A model generated the notes under the pieces. It saw only the letters and a list, made by a program, of their open reading frames with translations, was not told where the DNA came from and searched no databases. Below are positions 35,014-43,718 of a DNA stretch of 45,200 nucleotides, in pieces. Numbering within the stretch: the stretch's first letter is position 1; each line of letters begins with the position of its first letter. Source of the DNA: an uncultured Mucilaginibacter sp. (GTDB taxonomy: Bacteria > Bacteroidota > Bacteroidia > Sphingobacteriales > Sphingobacteriaceae); contig NZ_CAMLOV010000024.1 in assembly GCF_946481715.1 (NCBI RefSeq), forward strand, positions 1-45,200, given 5' to 3'. The position numbers and the translations under genes were made by a program.

Positions 35014-35172
35014 TTCCTTTAAAAAGTTAATACTTAAACATTTATTGGGCGTGTGCCCGGTTTACAATTTTCTGGTGCAAAATGCCTGGTCAGGGCGAGA
35101 AAGTAAATGGTTTCTTCATGGTTTTTAGGGTTTTGAGTTTTATAATTGGTTTATATCTGTTTCGCAGCTTTT
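35014..35172 (-). promoter_or_regulatory. Leader region between fructokinase and SusC genes
   Basis: This 159-base gap is the longest inside the fructan operon. It holds short hairpins: CAGCT/AGCTG (35165-35179, reaching into the fructokinase stop) and GGGC/GCCC (35047-35058, about 34 bases before the SusC ATG). No T-tract or exact TAnnTTTG box was found. A separate susC promoter or attenuation here is plausible but unproven. Confidence 0.3.
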
Positions 35173-36120
35173 TCAGCTGGCTATTAATTCATGATCCGTC
35201 AAATTGGGGTTTTGGTTAAAAAGTTTCTTCTTCCATATAAACCGGCCGAGGTCGTACCGCGAATATTCGGGGCAGGCACCCGATTGTGAAGTAATAAATG
35301 CTCCCATCGCTACGGCGTAATCCAGCGCCACCTCTACCGGCTCATCGTTAAGTTTCATGGCCAAAAACGCGGCAAGGAATGCATCTCCGCTGCCAACGGT
35401 ATCAGCAACGCTTATTTTGTAGGCGGGGTAATCATACCGGTAATCTACTGTGTAATAACTTGCACCTGTACCGCCCTTCGTTATCAATATTTCGCGCACG
35501 TTAAACTTGCGGAACAACAGTTCAATGCAAGCTGCCTCGGTTTGGCAATTGGCATCGTACCATTGGGCTATCTGCATCAACTCGCTGGTGTTCAGCTTCA
35601 CCATATCGGCGCGGTTCAGCAGGTCGGTTACCAGGTCAACGGTATAATGCGGTGCGCGCAGGTTTACATCAAACACCCGGTAGTTGGCAACATCAAGCAA
35701 CCTCAGCAATGTTTCGCGGCTAACATTGTCTCTCGAGCTTAAGCTTCCAAATACAAATGCATCTGCCTTGCTCACCATTTCTGCCAATTGCAGGTGCCAG
35801 GCTATCTTATCCCAGGCAACCGGGTAAACTATCTCGTACGATACCTCGTTATGGTCGTTTATACTTGCCAGTACCTCGCTGGTAGCATATTGCTGGTTTA
35901 CCTGTATGTAATCCGTGGGCAATCCTACTGCTTTTAAAAATGCCATGAGGTTTGTGCCGGCCTCGTCTTCACCAATACTGCTGATCACCTGGCTGTTGAC
36001 GCCCAGCTTGTGCAGGTGATACGCCACATTCATGGGTGCACCGCCGGGGATGCGGCCGGTAGGCAAAACGTCCCAAAGCACCTCACCAAAACAAACTACC
36101 GATGTATTCACATTTTTCAT
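35173..36120 (-). CDS. PfkB-family fructokinase
   Basis: This is a 315-residue sugar kinase of the PfkB/ribokinase family, cytosolic, of standard length. Motif 1 is GGAPMNVAYHLHKLG (26-40). Motif 2 is ADTVGSGDAFLAAFL (239-253) with catalytic base D246 and the anion-hole GSG. The substrate lid appears near YATSEVLASI. It should phosphorylate fructose to fructose-6-phosphate with ATP. It sits 12 bases downstream of the porter gene and upstream of the fructan SusC, which supports fructose over other sugars. It might also accept mannose, which would fill the kinase step missing in the neighbouring locus, but nothing in the sequence shows that. Confidence 0.92.
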   Translation of the reverse strand: MKNVNTSVVCFGEVLWDVLPTGRIPGGAPMNVAYHLHKLGVNSQVISSIGEDEAGTNLMAFLKAVGLPTDYIQVNQQYATSEVLASINDHNEVSYEIVYPVAWDKIAWHLQLAEMVSKADAFVFGSLSSRDNVSRETLLRLLDVANYRVFDVNLRAPHYTVDLVTDLLNRADMVKLNTSELMQIAQWYDANCQTEAACIELLFRKFNVREILITKGGTGASYYTVDYRYDYPAYKISVADTVGSGDAFLAAFLAMKLNDEPVEVALDYAVAMGAFITSQSGACPEYSRYDLGRFIWKKKLFNQNPNLTDHELIAS

Positions 36121-36131
36121 ACGCTGTCGTA

Positions 36132-37457
36132 TTAATGCATTACTAAATTAGAACCGATCTGTTCCAGCGATTTGCCCTTAGTTTCGGGCATCATACGCCA
36201 AACAAATATTAATTGCAGTACCATCATACTTCCAAAGAAGAAAAAAGTAGTTGCGCCGCCCAGTTTCTCGGCCAGGTATGGGAAACAAAAGGCTATCAAC
36301 GCGGCCATTACCCAATGGGTAGAGCTACCGAGCGTTTGCCCTTTGGCCCGCATCTCGTTAGGGAAGATCTCTGATATAAACACCCAGATAACCGCGCCCT
36401 GCGAAAAGGCGAAGAACGCGATGAACACCATCATATATAGCGGGATGGCGAACCCATTGAAGGAGCCGGAGTAAAAAGTAAATGCCACCAAAAATAACGA
36501 GGCGATGAGCCCTACCGAACCGATAAGCATCAGCACGCGCCGGCCTACCTTATCAATAATATTAATGGCCAGCAGCGTAAATATGAAGTTGATAAGCCCA
36601 AGCCCAACTGTAGATAAAAGCGAGGAGTGTGCACCTAAGCCGGCCATTTCAAATATCCGCGGAGCATAATAAATGATGGCGTTGATACCCGATACCTGGT
36701 TAAAAAAAGCGAACAGGACGGCCAATATCACCGGCGTTTTGTATTGGCCGGAAAACAGGCTGGCAGTTTTGCCGGTATCATTAAGGCTGGAATTTTTTAT
36801 TGTAACGAGCTCCTCATCGCAATTAAGCGGGTTTATCACACGCAATATTTCCAGCGCTTTTGCCACTTCGCCTTTTTTAAGGATAAGCCAGCGCGGGCTT
36901 TCGGGAATAAAACGAATGAGTATTAAAAACAGTAAAGAAGGGAAAGCCTGCACGCCAAGCATCCAGCGCCACGAGCTTTCGCCGCCCTGGCTAATGAGGT
37001 AGTTAGACAGGTACGATACCAATATCCCCAGCACCACATTAAACTGGAATAGCCCTACCAGGCGGCCACGGCGATCGGCGGGCGAAACTTCGGATATATA
37101 AATAGGTGCAGTTACTGATGATATGCCTACGCCAAGCCCGCCCAAAAACCTGAACACTAAAAACACGTACCAGTTATCGGCCAGCCCGGTACCTATTGAT
37201 GATAGCAGGTAGGCGGCAGCTACAAAATACAAGGTATTTTTGCGGCCGAAAATATCTGAAGGCCGTGCGCCGAATAACGAGCCTAATACAGTACCTATAA
37301 GCGCGATGGAAATAGTTAAGCCGTGTTCTACTACGGAGAGGTGCCAGAATTGTTGGATAGATTTTTCTGCGCCTGATATTACTGCGGTATCAAACCCAAA
37401 CAGGAACCCACCAAGGGCTACAACCATAGACCAGGCCAGGACGGAATGTTTTCTCAT
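36132..37457 (-). CDS. MFS sugar porter (probable fructose importer)
   Basis: This is a 441-residue sugar porter with 12 predicted membrane helices. Signatures are ALGGFLFGFDTAVISG (14-29), IYISEVSPADRRGRLVG, PESPRWLI, GINAIIYYAPRI and the C-terminal PETKGKSLEQIG. It is paralogous to the porter of the mannan operon. It is the first gene of the fructan operon, divergent from the sensor regulator, and is followed after 11 bases by fructokinase, so fructose is the likely cargo. It acts in the inner membrane as a proton symporter or facilitator. Confidence 0.9.
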   Translation of the reverse strand: MRKHSVLAWSMVVALGGFLFGFDTAVISGAEKSIQQFWHLSVVEHGLTISIALIGTVLGSLFGARPSDIFGRKNTLYFVAAAYLLSSIGTGLADNWYVFLVFRFLGGLGVGISSVTAPIYISEVSPADRRGRLVGLFQFNVVLGILVSYLSNYLISQGGESSWRWMLGVQAFPSLLFLILIRFIPESPRWLILKKGEVAKALEILRVINPLNCDEELVTIKNSSLNDTGKTASLFSGQYKTPVILAVLFAFFNQVSGINAIIYYAPRIFEMAGLGAHSSLLSTVGLGLINFIFTLLAINIIDKVGRRVLMLIGSVGLIASLFLVAFTFYSGSFNGFAIPLYMMVFIAFFAFSQGAVIWVFISEIFPNEMRAKGQTLGSSTHWVMAALIAFCFPYLAEKLGGATTFFFFGSMMVLQLIFVWRMMPETKGKSLEQIGSNLVMH

Positions 37458-37696
37458 AAAATTTACTAAAGGTGTTATTGGTTTTAACTATCGCAAAGTA
37501 GGGCGATATGCCGGGCGGCCGTTATCGGTTTTATATCAAAAACGTTTAAATATCAACACAATACTAACATACTGATATTCAGCAGAATAAAATTACACAT
37601 TCCAACATATTTTTGTATAACCTTTGCTTATGTTACACGCTATCTACAGTTTTGATACATGTTTGACGCAAATTTGAACACGGCCGGGGTCGGCTG

Positions 37697-37729
37697 TTTG
37701 CATTGTAAAATAATTTATTTATACTTTTG
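37697..37729 (+). promoter_or_regulatory. Predicted promoter of the HTCS gene
   Basis: TTTG (37697-37700), 21 bases, TACTTTTG (37722-37729) fits the Bacteroidota -33/-7 pattern. It implies a start near 37736 and a leader of about 65 bases. Confidence 0.55.
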
Positions 37730-37738
37730 ATTAACCAA

Positions 37739-37757
37739 TTGCGCAAAAGGTGCGCAA
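37739..37757. promoter_or_regulatory. Inverted repeat TTGCGC-N7-GCGCAA at the HTCS transcript start
   Basis: A 6-bp perfect inverted repeat lies just downstream of the predicted promoter. A second overlapping repeat GGTGC-N11-GCACC follows (37749-37769). It may be an operator for autoregulation or a 5' leader stem. Confidence 0.4.
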
Positions 37758-37802
37758 ACCTGTTGCACCATACATTTTATCTGAAGATCAAAACAAGGGC
37801 TT

Positions 37803-40562
37803 ATGGCTTTTATAAGCAAATTGCGGATTGCAATATTATTATTGGTATTAAGCGTTTTGGCGTTACCCGGCTGTAAAAAAACCGAAAAGGCCTCGCAGTA
37901 CACAATTGGGTTTTCGCAATGTATTGGGTCCGACCTGTGGCGGCGCAATATGTTGGATGAAATGAAAATGGAGCTTTCCCTGCATCCGGGCGCCAACTTT
38001 ATATATGCCGATGCCGATGGCAGCAGCAAAAAACAGGTGGAACAGGTAACAACTATGCTAAACGAGGGTATCGACTTGCTGGTGATATCGCCCAACGAAG
38101 CGCAGCCGCTTACGGGTATAGTAGAGCAGGCCTATAATAAAGGCATCCCGGTTATTGTTATCGACCGTAAAACAGCATCGGCGCAGTACACCGCTTATGT
38201 AGGTGCTGATAATTACCAGGTGGGCAAACTGGCCGGCGAATACATGCACACCATATTAAAAGGCAAGGGCAATGTAATAGAAGTAATGGGATTGCCCGGC
38301 TCCTCTCCCGCTATTGAACGCCAGCGCGGATTTTACGATGCCATAAACCAATATAAGGATATCCACATTACCAAACAGGTTTATGGCGACTGGCTGAAGG
38401 ACAATGCCGAGCGCCAACTGATGCAAATACAGCCTGAACTTAAAAACGCAGATGCCGTATTTGCGCATAACGATGTGATGGCTCTCGGCTCGCGCGAGGT
38501 GCTGAACAAGCTTAAACTGAGCAAAAATATAAAAGTGCTGGGTATTGATGCCCTGCCGGGTACCGGCGGCGGCCTGCAGATGGTATCGGCAGGTATACTT
38601 AACGCCAGTGTGGTTTACCCTACGGGCGGAAAGGAGGCTATCATGACAGCCTTCAGGATCCTGAACAAAGAACCCTTCAGCCGGGAAACCATCCTGCAAT
38701 CGCTGGTTATAGATTCTTCTAACGTGCAGTTGATGAAACTGCAATGGGGTAAAATCAGCACACAGCAAAAAGATATTGAGCGGCAGCAGGCCCTGCTTGC
38801 CGAGCAGCGCGAAATTTACAACAACCAGCAATTGGTGCTCAACGTTATTGTAATAACCCTGGTGCTTGCTATCGTTTTTGGAGGATTGGCCTTTTATTCC
38901 CTTACCGAAAACCGTAAGATAAACAAAAGCCTGGAAGCAAAGAATAACGAGATCTTATTACAAAGGAACCAGTTGATAGATATGTCGGCCCGTGCCGAGG
39001 CGGCGACCGAAGCTAAACTAAATTTTTTCACTAATATATCGCATGAGTTCCGTACGCCGTTAACGCTTATTTTATCCCCGGTAGAAGATATGATGCGGAA
39101 CGAGAAACTGAATACCTCCGCGGGCAAAAACCTATCGCTCATTCAAAAAAACGTATTTAGGCTGTTGCGCCTGGTTAACCAACTGATAGATTACCGCAAA
39201 ATTGAATACGATAAACAGCAGATCAGCGTATCGCGCAATAACGTGGTAGCTTTTGCAAAAGACATTTTGGATAGTTTTCAGCATAACGCCAAAAAGCGCA
39301 ACGTTAGCCTAAGCCTCATTACCAAAGAACCGGCTATTATGGCCTGGTTTGACGTTAACCTGCTGGATAAGGTCTTTTTCAACCTGATATCAAACGCGCT
39401 TAAATTCACCAATGAAAACGGCCGTATCCAACTGATCTTCTCACGTAGCGAAGATACGATAGAGATAGCTGTGCAGGATAACGGTATAGGTATGGAAGCT
39501 AACGAGGCCGAGCATGTATTTGAGCAGTTTTACCAGGCGGATAACGGTATGGCAAAAGGATCGGGCCTGGGGCTGGCGCTGGTTAAACAAATTATTGCCC
39601 TGCATTTTGGCACCATAACCGTTACCAGCAAAAAATGGCAGGGCACTACCTTCACTATAACCCTTCCTGTAGACAACCAACACAGCGATGCTGCCGTGCA
39701 GAAAAGCAAACCTAATGAAATTTCTGTTGAGGAACGCGCTAAGGTGTATACCGCCGATTTTGATGAGCTGCCTGTTATAACCAACAAGGAGGCGCTTAGT
39801 TCGCCCAAAGAACATTCGGTGCTGATCATCGAAGATAATATTGACCTTCTGCACTACCTGGGCGAAAAATTGAGCAGCGAGTATGAGATATTTATGGCTG
39901 ATGATGGCACATTAGGGCTCAACGAGGCGTTTCAAAATGTACCCGACCTGATTATCTCCGACGTAGTGATGCCCGGGATATCAGGCAAAGCCATGGCCGA
40001 AATGCTAAAAACCGATATGCGTACTTCGCACATCCCAATTATCCTGCTTACTGCGCAGGTAAGTGTAGAGCAACAAATAGATGGCATAAAAAGCATGGCT
40101 GATGCGTACATGACCAAGCCCTTTAATTACGACCACCTGCTGGCCACTGTAAAAAATCTCATCCGCAACCGGGTGATACTGAAAGAACATTTTACAAGCG
40201 ATGTTAGCCATGGCTCCATGCCGGTTTCTAAAACGCTCGACAAGAGATTCCTAAATGATTTTTCGGGCATTGTAGAGCAAAACCTCGGCAACGAAAATTT
40301 GAACGTTGACGACATCTGTAAAACATTGGGCATATCGCGTGTACAGCTTTATAGGAAGGTAAAAGCACTCCTCGGCTGCAGCATTACCGACTATATTTTG
40401 AACCGCCGCCTTAAAAAAGCTAAATACCTGCTTATAAACGAAGGCTACTCGATATCAGAGATCACCTACATGGTAGGTTTTTCCAGCCCTAATTACTTCT
40501 CAACAGTATTTAAAGCCAAGTATAATTGCACGCCAAGCGAGTTTAAAAAGCAGCAGGCGTAA
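37803..40562 (+). CDS. Hybrid two-component regulator with periplasmic sugar-binding sensor domain
   Basis: This 919-residue protein spans the inner membrane. In order it has an N-terminal signal or anchor (10-24, LPGC at 24), a type I periplasmic-binding domain (about 31-310; YTIGFSQC, LLVISPNEA, VIVIDRK, AVFAHNDVMALGS), a membrane helix (344-366), a HisKA domain with H414 in NISHEFRTPL, a HATPase (N-box N531; DNGIGM, GSGLGLALVK), a receiver with phosphoacceptor D720 (IISDVVMPG) and K772, and an AraC-type DNA-binding domain (820-917; ISRVQLYRKVKALLG, VGFSSPNYFSTVFK). Most HTCS sensors are beta-propellers; the sugar-binding type is that of the fructose sensor of the B. theta levan locus. It probably senses periplasmic fructose and activates the divergent fructan operon. 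Confidence 0.95.
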   Translation: MAFISKLRIAILLLVLSVLALPGCKKTEKASQYTIGFSQCIGSDLWRRNMLDEMKMELSLHPGANFIYADADGSSKKQVEQVTTMLNEGIDLLVISPNEAQPLTGIVEQAYNKGIPVIVIDRKTASAQYTAYVGADNYQVGKLAGEYMHTILKGKGNVIEVMGLPGSSPAIERQRGFYDAINQYKDIHITKQVYGDWLKDNAERQLMQIQPELKNADAVFAHNDVMALGSREVLNKLKLSKNIKVLGIDALPGTGGGLQMVSAGILNASVVYPTGGKEAIMTAFRILNKEPFSRETILQSLVIDSSNVQLMKLQWGKISTQQKDIERQQALLAEQREIYNNQQLVLNVIVITLVLAIVFGGLAFYSLTENRKINKSLEAKNNEILLQRNQLIDMSARAEAATEAKLNFFTNISHEFRTPLTLILSPVEDMMRNEKLNTSAGKNLSLIQKNVFRLLRLVNQLIDYRKIEYDKQQISVSRNNVVAFAKDILDSFQHNAKKRNVSLSLITKEPAIMAWFDVNLLDKVFFNLISNALKFTNENGRIQLIFSRSEDTIEIAVQDNGIGMEANEAEHVFEQFYQADNGMAKGSGLGLALVKQIIALHFGTITVTSKKWQGTTFTITLPVDNQHSDAAVQKSKPNEISVEERAKVYTADFDELPVITNKEALSSPKEHSVLIIEDNIDLLHYLGEKLSSEYEIFMADDGTLGLNEAFQNVPDLIISDVVMPGISGKAMAEMLKTDMRTSHIPIILLTAQVSVEQQIDGIKSMADAYMTKPFNYDHLLATVKNLIRNRVILKEHFTSDVSHGSMPVSKTLDKRFLNDFSGIVEQNLGNENLNVDDICKTLGISRVQLYRKVKALLGCSITDYILNRRLKKAKYLLINEGYSISEITYMVGFSSPNYFSTVFKAKYNCTPSEFKKQQA

Positions 40563-40631
40563 AGTAAAAGCCACTCTATATTGAGCACTGCGTGGCAATT
40601 GGAAACCAATACTAATACAGTAATTAACTCA

Positions 40632-40675
40632 GCTAAGCTAACCCCGATGCAATCTTGATGCAGGGTTAGTTTAGC
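40632..40675. terminator. Long hairpin between convergent genes
   Basis: GCTAAGCTAACCC (40632-40644) pairs with GGGTTAGTTTAGC (40663-40675), 13 bp with one G-T position; the loop contains a further TGCA/TGCA stem. It lies in the 158-base gap between the convergent HTCS and DoxX-like stops. There is no clear T-tract on either side, so it may terminate weakly in both directions or act as a 3' mRNA end. Confidence 0.6.
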
Positions 40676-40720
40676 GGAGGGTTATTGACACTGTATTTTA
40701 ATGGTGTTGTTTAAAAGCGT

Positions 40721-42235
40721 TTAGAAAGCTTTTATGTTAGTTTGCCGGCCTTCGTTAAGCGGGTATTTTTTGGGGTCCTTATCCAACACTACATAAATAG
40801 AATCTTTAAACTCGTTTATGCCGCTCAAAATAATCTGGTTTGGCGTAGGCCTGCTGTAGTGCAATACCTGCCGCTCGTTTTTGTAATGGATATTCTTATT
40901 TTGTAAATACAGCATATGGTTAACCGTATCGGCCTTATAATAAAAGTACCGCCGTTCGCCGGCCATGCCGCCCACTTCCCAGCGGGTTACGCCGAGATCT
41001 CGAGGTTTGTTTTGCTTGGCTAACCTATCGGCATTTTGCGAACTGGCCTCGTTGAGTTTTTTGTTTTTACTTTGGGTTACCCTCAACGGCGAATAACCTA
41101 TCATCCTATCGGCAATGGCCTTCCGGTTGGTTTTATAACTTAATGACGACCAGCCTTCGAAGGTTGCATCCTGCCAGCGGATAGAATCCTGCGGCGAATA
41201 AGGTATCACTTTGTTATTTAGCCTGAACTCTGTTACCTGGTAATAACTCTTAGCATCGGGCAGGCCTGGTGTGCTGGGTATGTTATAGTTGTTGCCATAA
41301 AAAAAGCCATAGCCCCACAAAGCAATGGTTACCGGTACAAAAGCTATATTGAAAACCGCTTTCGTACCCGCTTTGAGGCGGCGCTGCCAGGTTTGGTTCA
41401 ACACCGGGTAGTAATGATAGGGCTGCAAAACATCCTTCTCTTTTACAATCAGGTTCCATATTTTAGGCAAATCGTACCAGGTGATAAACACACCAATAAT
41501 GGCAAAATAAGCCGCCGGCACCGCAACGCCTGCGTCATAAGCGTGGTTGGCTATACAAATATTAAATGTGACTACGGCTGCCAGCGCTGCCCCTAAAACA
41601 GCAGTTTTACGGTGAAGCAGCAAAATGCCCGGAATAAACTCTGCGAAACCCAGGAAAACGGTATATCCGAACGATACCCCCACATGCGACCAGTACAGCT
41701 TCTTCTCCGCCATATCTATAAAAGGTGTGTTCAGCATGCCCACAGTTGGGTAAACCATTTGCATCGGGAAGATCTTTTTGCAGCCCCAGCCTATCATGCC
41801 ATAAGCCAGGCGGTAACGGGCAAGCACCCGTATCCAATAGTATAGCTTGTCGTAAGTAAGTGTTTTCCTGTCGATAGCCGTCCAGATTCCGGCACCCACA
41901 ACCGAGGCCGCAAAAAGCAGTATCAGGTTGATATAGTTTAGGATACCAAACACCCCTTCTTCCGATTCGATGGTAACGATCTGCGGCGGCCAAAAGGCTA
42001 CGATGGATTGAAAATCGTTATAGGTTATTTTGCCCCACTTTAAGCTAAATAAGTGCTGGTAAAATGCCGAATACAGCGGAATACACAAAAACAGCATGTA
42101 CAGGAAACCTATCCTGAAGGCTACCTTTTGGGTAAGCGTCCAGGCTTTTGGCCGGGCAGGCTCTACCGCCTTTTCCGATTGTTGACTTACAGGCGCTTCC
42201 TGTACTTCATCGGGGTGAATAATTACTTCTGACAT
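40721..42235 (-). CDS. DoxX-like membrane protein with unknown C-terminal domain, copy 2
   Basis: This is a 504-residue inner-membrane protein with about seven hydrophobic segments in the first 310 residues and a soluble C-terminal region. The membrane part has YYWIRVLARYRLAYG, a KIFPMQMVYP turn and FLGFAEFIPGILLL, reminiscent of DoxX/HTTM-type proteins. The C-terminal domain shares with the next gene the motifs RWQDATFEGWSSL, RYFYYKADTVNHMLYLQNKN, HYSRP and GINEFKDSIYVVL. A charged cytosolic N-terminus of about 35 residues precedes helix 1. It follows its paralog by 31 bases. I do not recognise a specific function; a redox or membrane-solute role is suggested only by DoxX kinship. Compared with copy 1, it has an insertion near residues 395-415 rich in N, K and Q. 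Confidence 0.75.
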   Translation of the reverse strand: MSEVIIHPDEVQEAPVSQQSEKAVEPARPKAWTLTQKVAFRIGFLYMLFLCIPLYSAFYQHLFSLKWGKITYNDFQSIVAFWPPQIVTIESEEGVFGILNYINLILLFAASVVGAGIWTAIDRKTLTYDKLYYWIRVLARYRLAYGMIGWGCKKIFPMQMVYPTVGMLNTPFIDMAEKKLYWSHVGVSFGYTVFLGFAEFIPGILLLHRKTAVLGAALAAVVTFNICIANHAYDAGVAVPAAYFAIIGVFITWYDLPKIWNLIVKEKDVLQPYHYYPVLNQTWQRRLKAGTKAVFNIAFVPVTIALWGYGFFYGNNYNIPSTPGLPDAKSYYQVTEFRLNNKVIPYSPQDSIRWQDATFEGWSSLSYKTNRKAIADRMIGYSPLRVTQSKNKKLNEASSQNADRLAKQNKPRDLGVTRWEVGGMAGERRYFYYKADTVNHMLYLQNKNIHYKNERQVLHYSRPTPNQIILSGINEFKDSIYVVLDKDPKKYPLNEGRQTNIKAF

Positions 42236-42266
42236 ATCTTTTAATTTTAGGTGATGGTTTAATTGG

Positions 42267-43694
42267 TTAAATTTTAACGGCCTTGCGGCGGCCCTCCAGC
42301 ATCATATATTTTTTATTGATCCTGGCCAGTACTACATGGATCGAGTCGCGGTTTTCATTAATGCCATTCAACACAATAGTGGAGTCGTTCGGCCGGTTGT
42401 AAGTTAAAAACAGCTTCTCGCCGCGCTCGTTAATGTTCTTGTTTTGCAAGGCCAGCGTATGTTTTACCGTATCGGCATCGTAATAAAAATAGTGGCGGCC
42501 ACCATGCCCGGCAAGTTCATAATTGCGGTCGATATCCTTTTCGTGGTAGCCCTCCCCGCTCGAAAAATCGATTTTTACCGGCCGGTTCACCTTTATGGTG
42601 AGGGTAGACCATTTTTCGAATACCACATCCTGCCAACGGTTATGGTCGGTTTTCGAATATGGGATGGTATCCTTATTCAACACAAACTGCTTCACATCAT
42701 AATAGCCATAGGCCTTGCTCAAGCCCGGCGTATGCGGGATTTTATAGGGGTCGGTATGGAAATTGTCAAAAGTTTTCCAGGCGAAGAGCAGCACAAAAAA
42801 CAGGAATGCTGTACGCAATGCTGTTCTTGTTTTGCGTAGTTTGCTATCTGTAAAAGCCGGCACCAGTTTATTAGCAAATGCGGGCACATGCAATACCAGC
42901 ATATCGTACAGCCGGGGTATATCGTACACAAACAGGAAAGCTGCTATCAGCACTATATAAGTGCTCAGCACCAATTCGCCTACATCATAAAAGCCGTTCA
43001 CAACGGCCACGTTGCCTATAAAACCAAATATCAGCCCCACGCCAAAGGTTACCGTTTTTCGGTTGACCAGCAGGAAAGCAGCCAATATCTCTATAAAACC
43101 CAAAAACGACTCGTAGTTTGGCGATATACCCAGCGTTTGGAAATAGATTTTCCAGGCAAAAAAATCGCCATAGTTGGTAAGCAGGTCGCTAAGCGATGGG
43201 TATGGCATCTGTAGTGGAAATAGCTTTATAAACCCGTAGGTTATCAGTACAGCCGCCAGCCGGTAGCGCACTATCACGCGCAGCCAGTAGTATAAAACAG
43301 TGTACTCCCTGCGTTTGCTATCCAGCCTCGCCCAAATTATGGCACCAATTGCCGAAATAACCAGCGTTATACCCCAGTTGGCAAATTCGCCCCAGCCGTA
43401 TTTTGGCAAATTTTCCTGCGGGATAAACTGCAACTGGTATTTGGTGAGTTTTAGCAATTCGTAAAAGTTGAAGTGCAGCCAGTTAATGCTGAATAATTCC
43501 CGGTAAAACTTCCAGTCCAGTGGCACGCTTAACAGCACCAGGAAGATAAAGAAGAAGCGGAAAAGGTTTCGCTCCCATCCTTTCCATTGTTTAAATGTTT
43601 GTGTTGGTTTTGCTATGCTGCTAAAATGGGCGCTAAGCCGGTGCAGCCAACCCCCTGTCGGGGCATGCGCTTTGTTGTTTAATGCTTGGCTCAT
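42267..43694 (-). CDS. DoxX-like membrane protein with unknown C-terminal domain, copy 1
   Basis: This is a 475-residue membrane protein paralogous to the following gene. Hydrophobic segments lie at about 46-60, 105-122, 140-156, 195-210, 215-232, 240-257 and 293-307. Conserved points are YYWLRVIVRYRLA (135-147), KLFPLQMPYP (157-166), a glutamate in FLGFIEILAAF (197-207), HTPGL (321-325), then the shared C-terminal domain (about 330-470) with RWQDVVFEKWSTL, HYFYYDADTVKHTLALQNKN, YNRP and GINENRDSIHVVL. It starts 24 bases after SusD and so belongs to a SusC-SusD-DoxX-DoxX operon. The C-terminal domain is probably periplasmic and beta-rich. The function is unknown. Confidence 0.75.
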   Translation of the reverse strand: MSQALNNKAHAPTGGWLHRLSAHFSSIAKPTQTFKQWKGWERNLFRFFFIFLVLLSVPLDWKFYRELFSINWLHFNFYELLKLTKYQLQFIPQENLPKYGWGEFANWGITLVISAIGAIIWARLDSKRREYTVLYYWLRVIVRYRLAAVLITYGFIKLFPLQMPYPSLSDLLTNYGDFFAWKIYFQTLGISPNYESFLGFIEILAAFLLVNRKTVTFGVGLIFGFIGNVAVVNGFYDVGELVLSTYIVLIAAFLFVYDIPRLYDMLVLHVPAFANKLVPAFTDSKLRKTRTALRTAFLFFVLLFAWKTFDNFHTDPYKIPHTPGLSKAYGYYDVKQFVLNKDTIPYSKTDHNRWQDVVFEKWSTLTIKVNRPVKIDFSSGEGYHEKDIDRNYELAGHGGRHYFYYDADTVKHTLALQNKNINERGEKLFLTYNRPNDSTIVLNGINENRDSIHVVLARINKKYMMLEGRRKAVKI

Positions 43695-43718
43695 GATTGT
43701 AAATTTTTATGGTGATGA

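Larger units (their letters stand above)
37458..37802. other. Divergent promoter region, porter operon and HTCS
   Basis: This is a 345-base AT-rich region between the minus-strand porter gene and the plus-strand sensor gene. It holds the HTCS promoter and an inverted repeat (listed separately). For the minus-strand operon the best candidate -7 box is TAGTATTG (about 37560-37567 read on minus), one base off TAnnTTTG, with no clear -33 element. Binding sites for the AraC-type output domain are expected here but no obvious direct repeat was found. No gene was seen. Confidence 0.45.

Noticed and set aside
38256..38831. Minus-strand open frame of 191 codons
   Set aside because: It is antisense to the periplasmic-binding domain of the hybrid regulator, which has clear family motifs.
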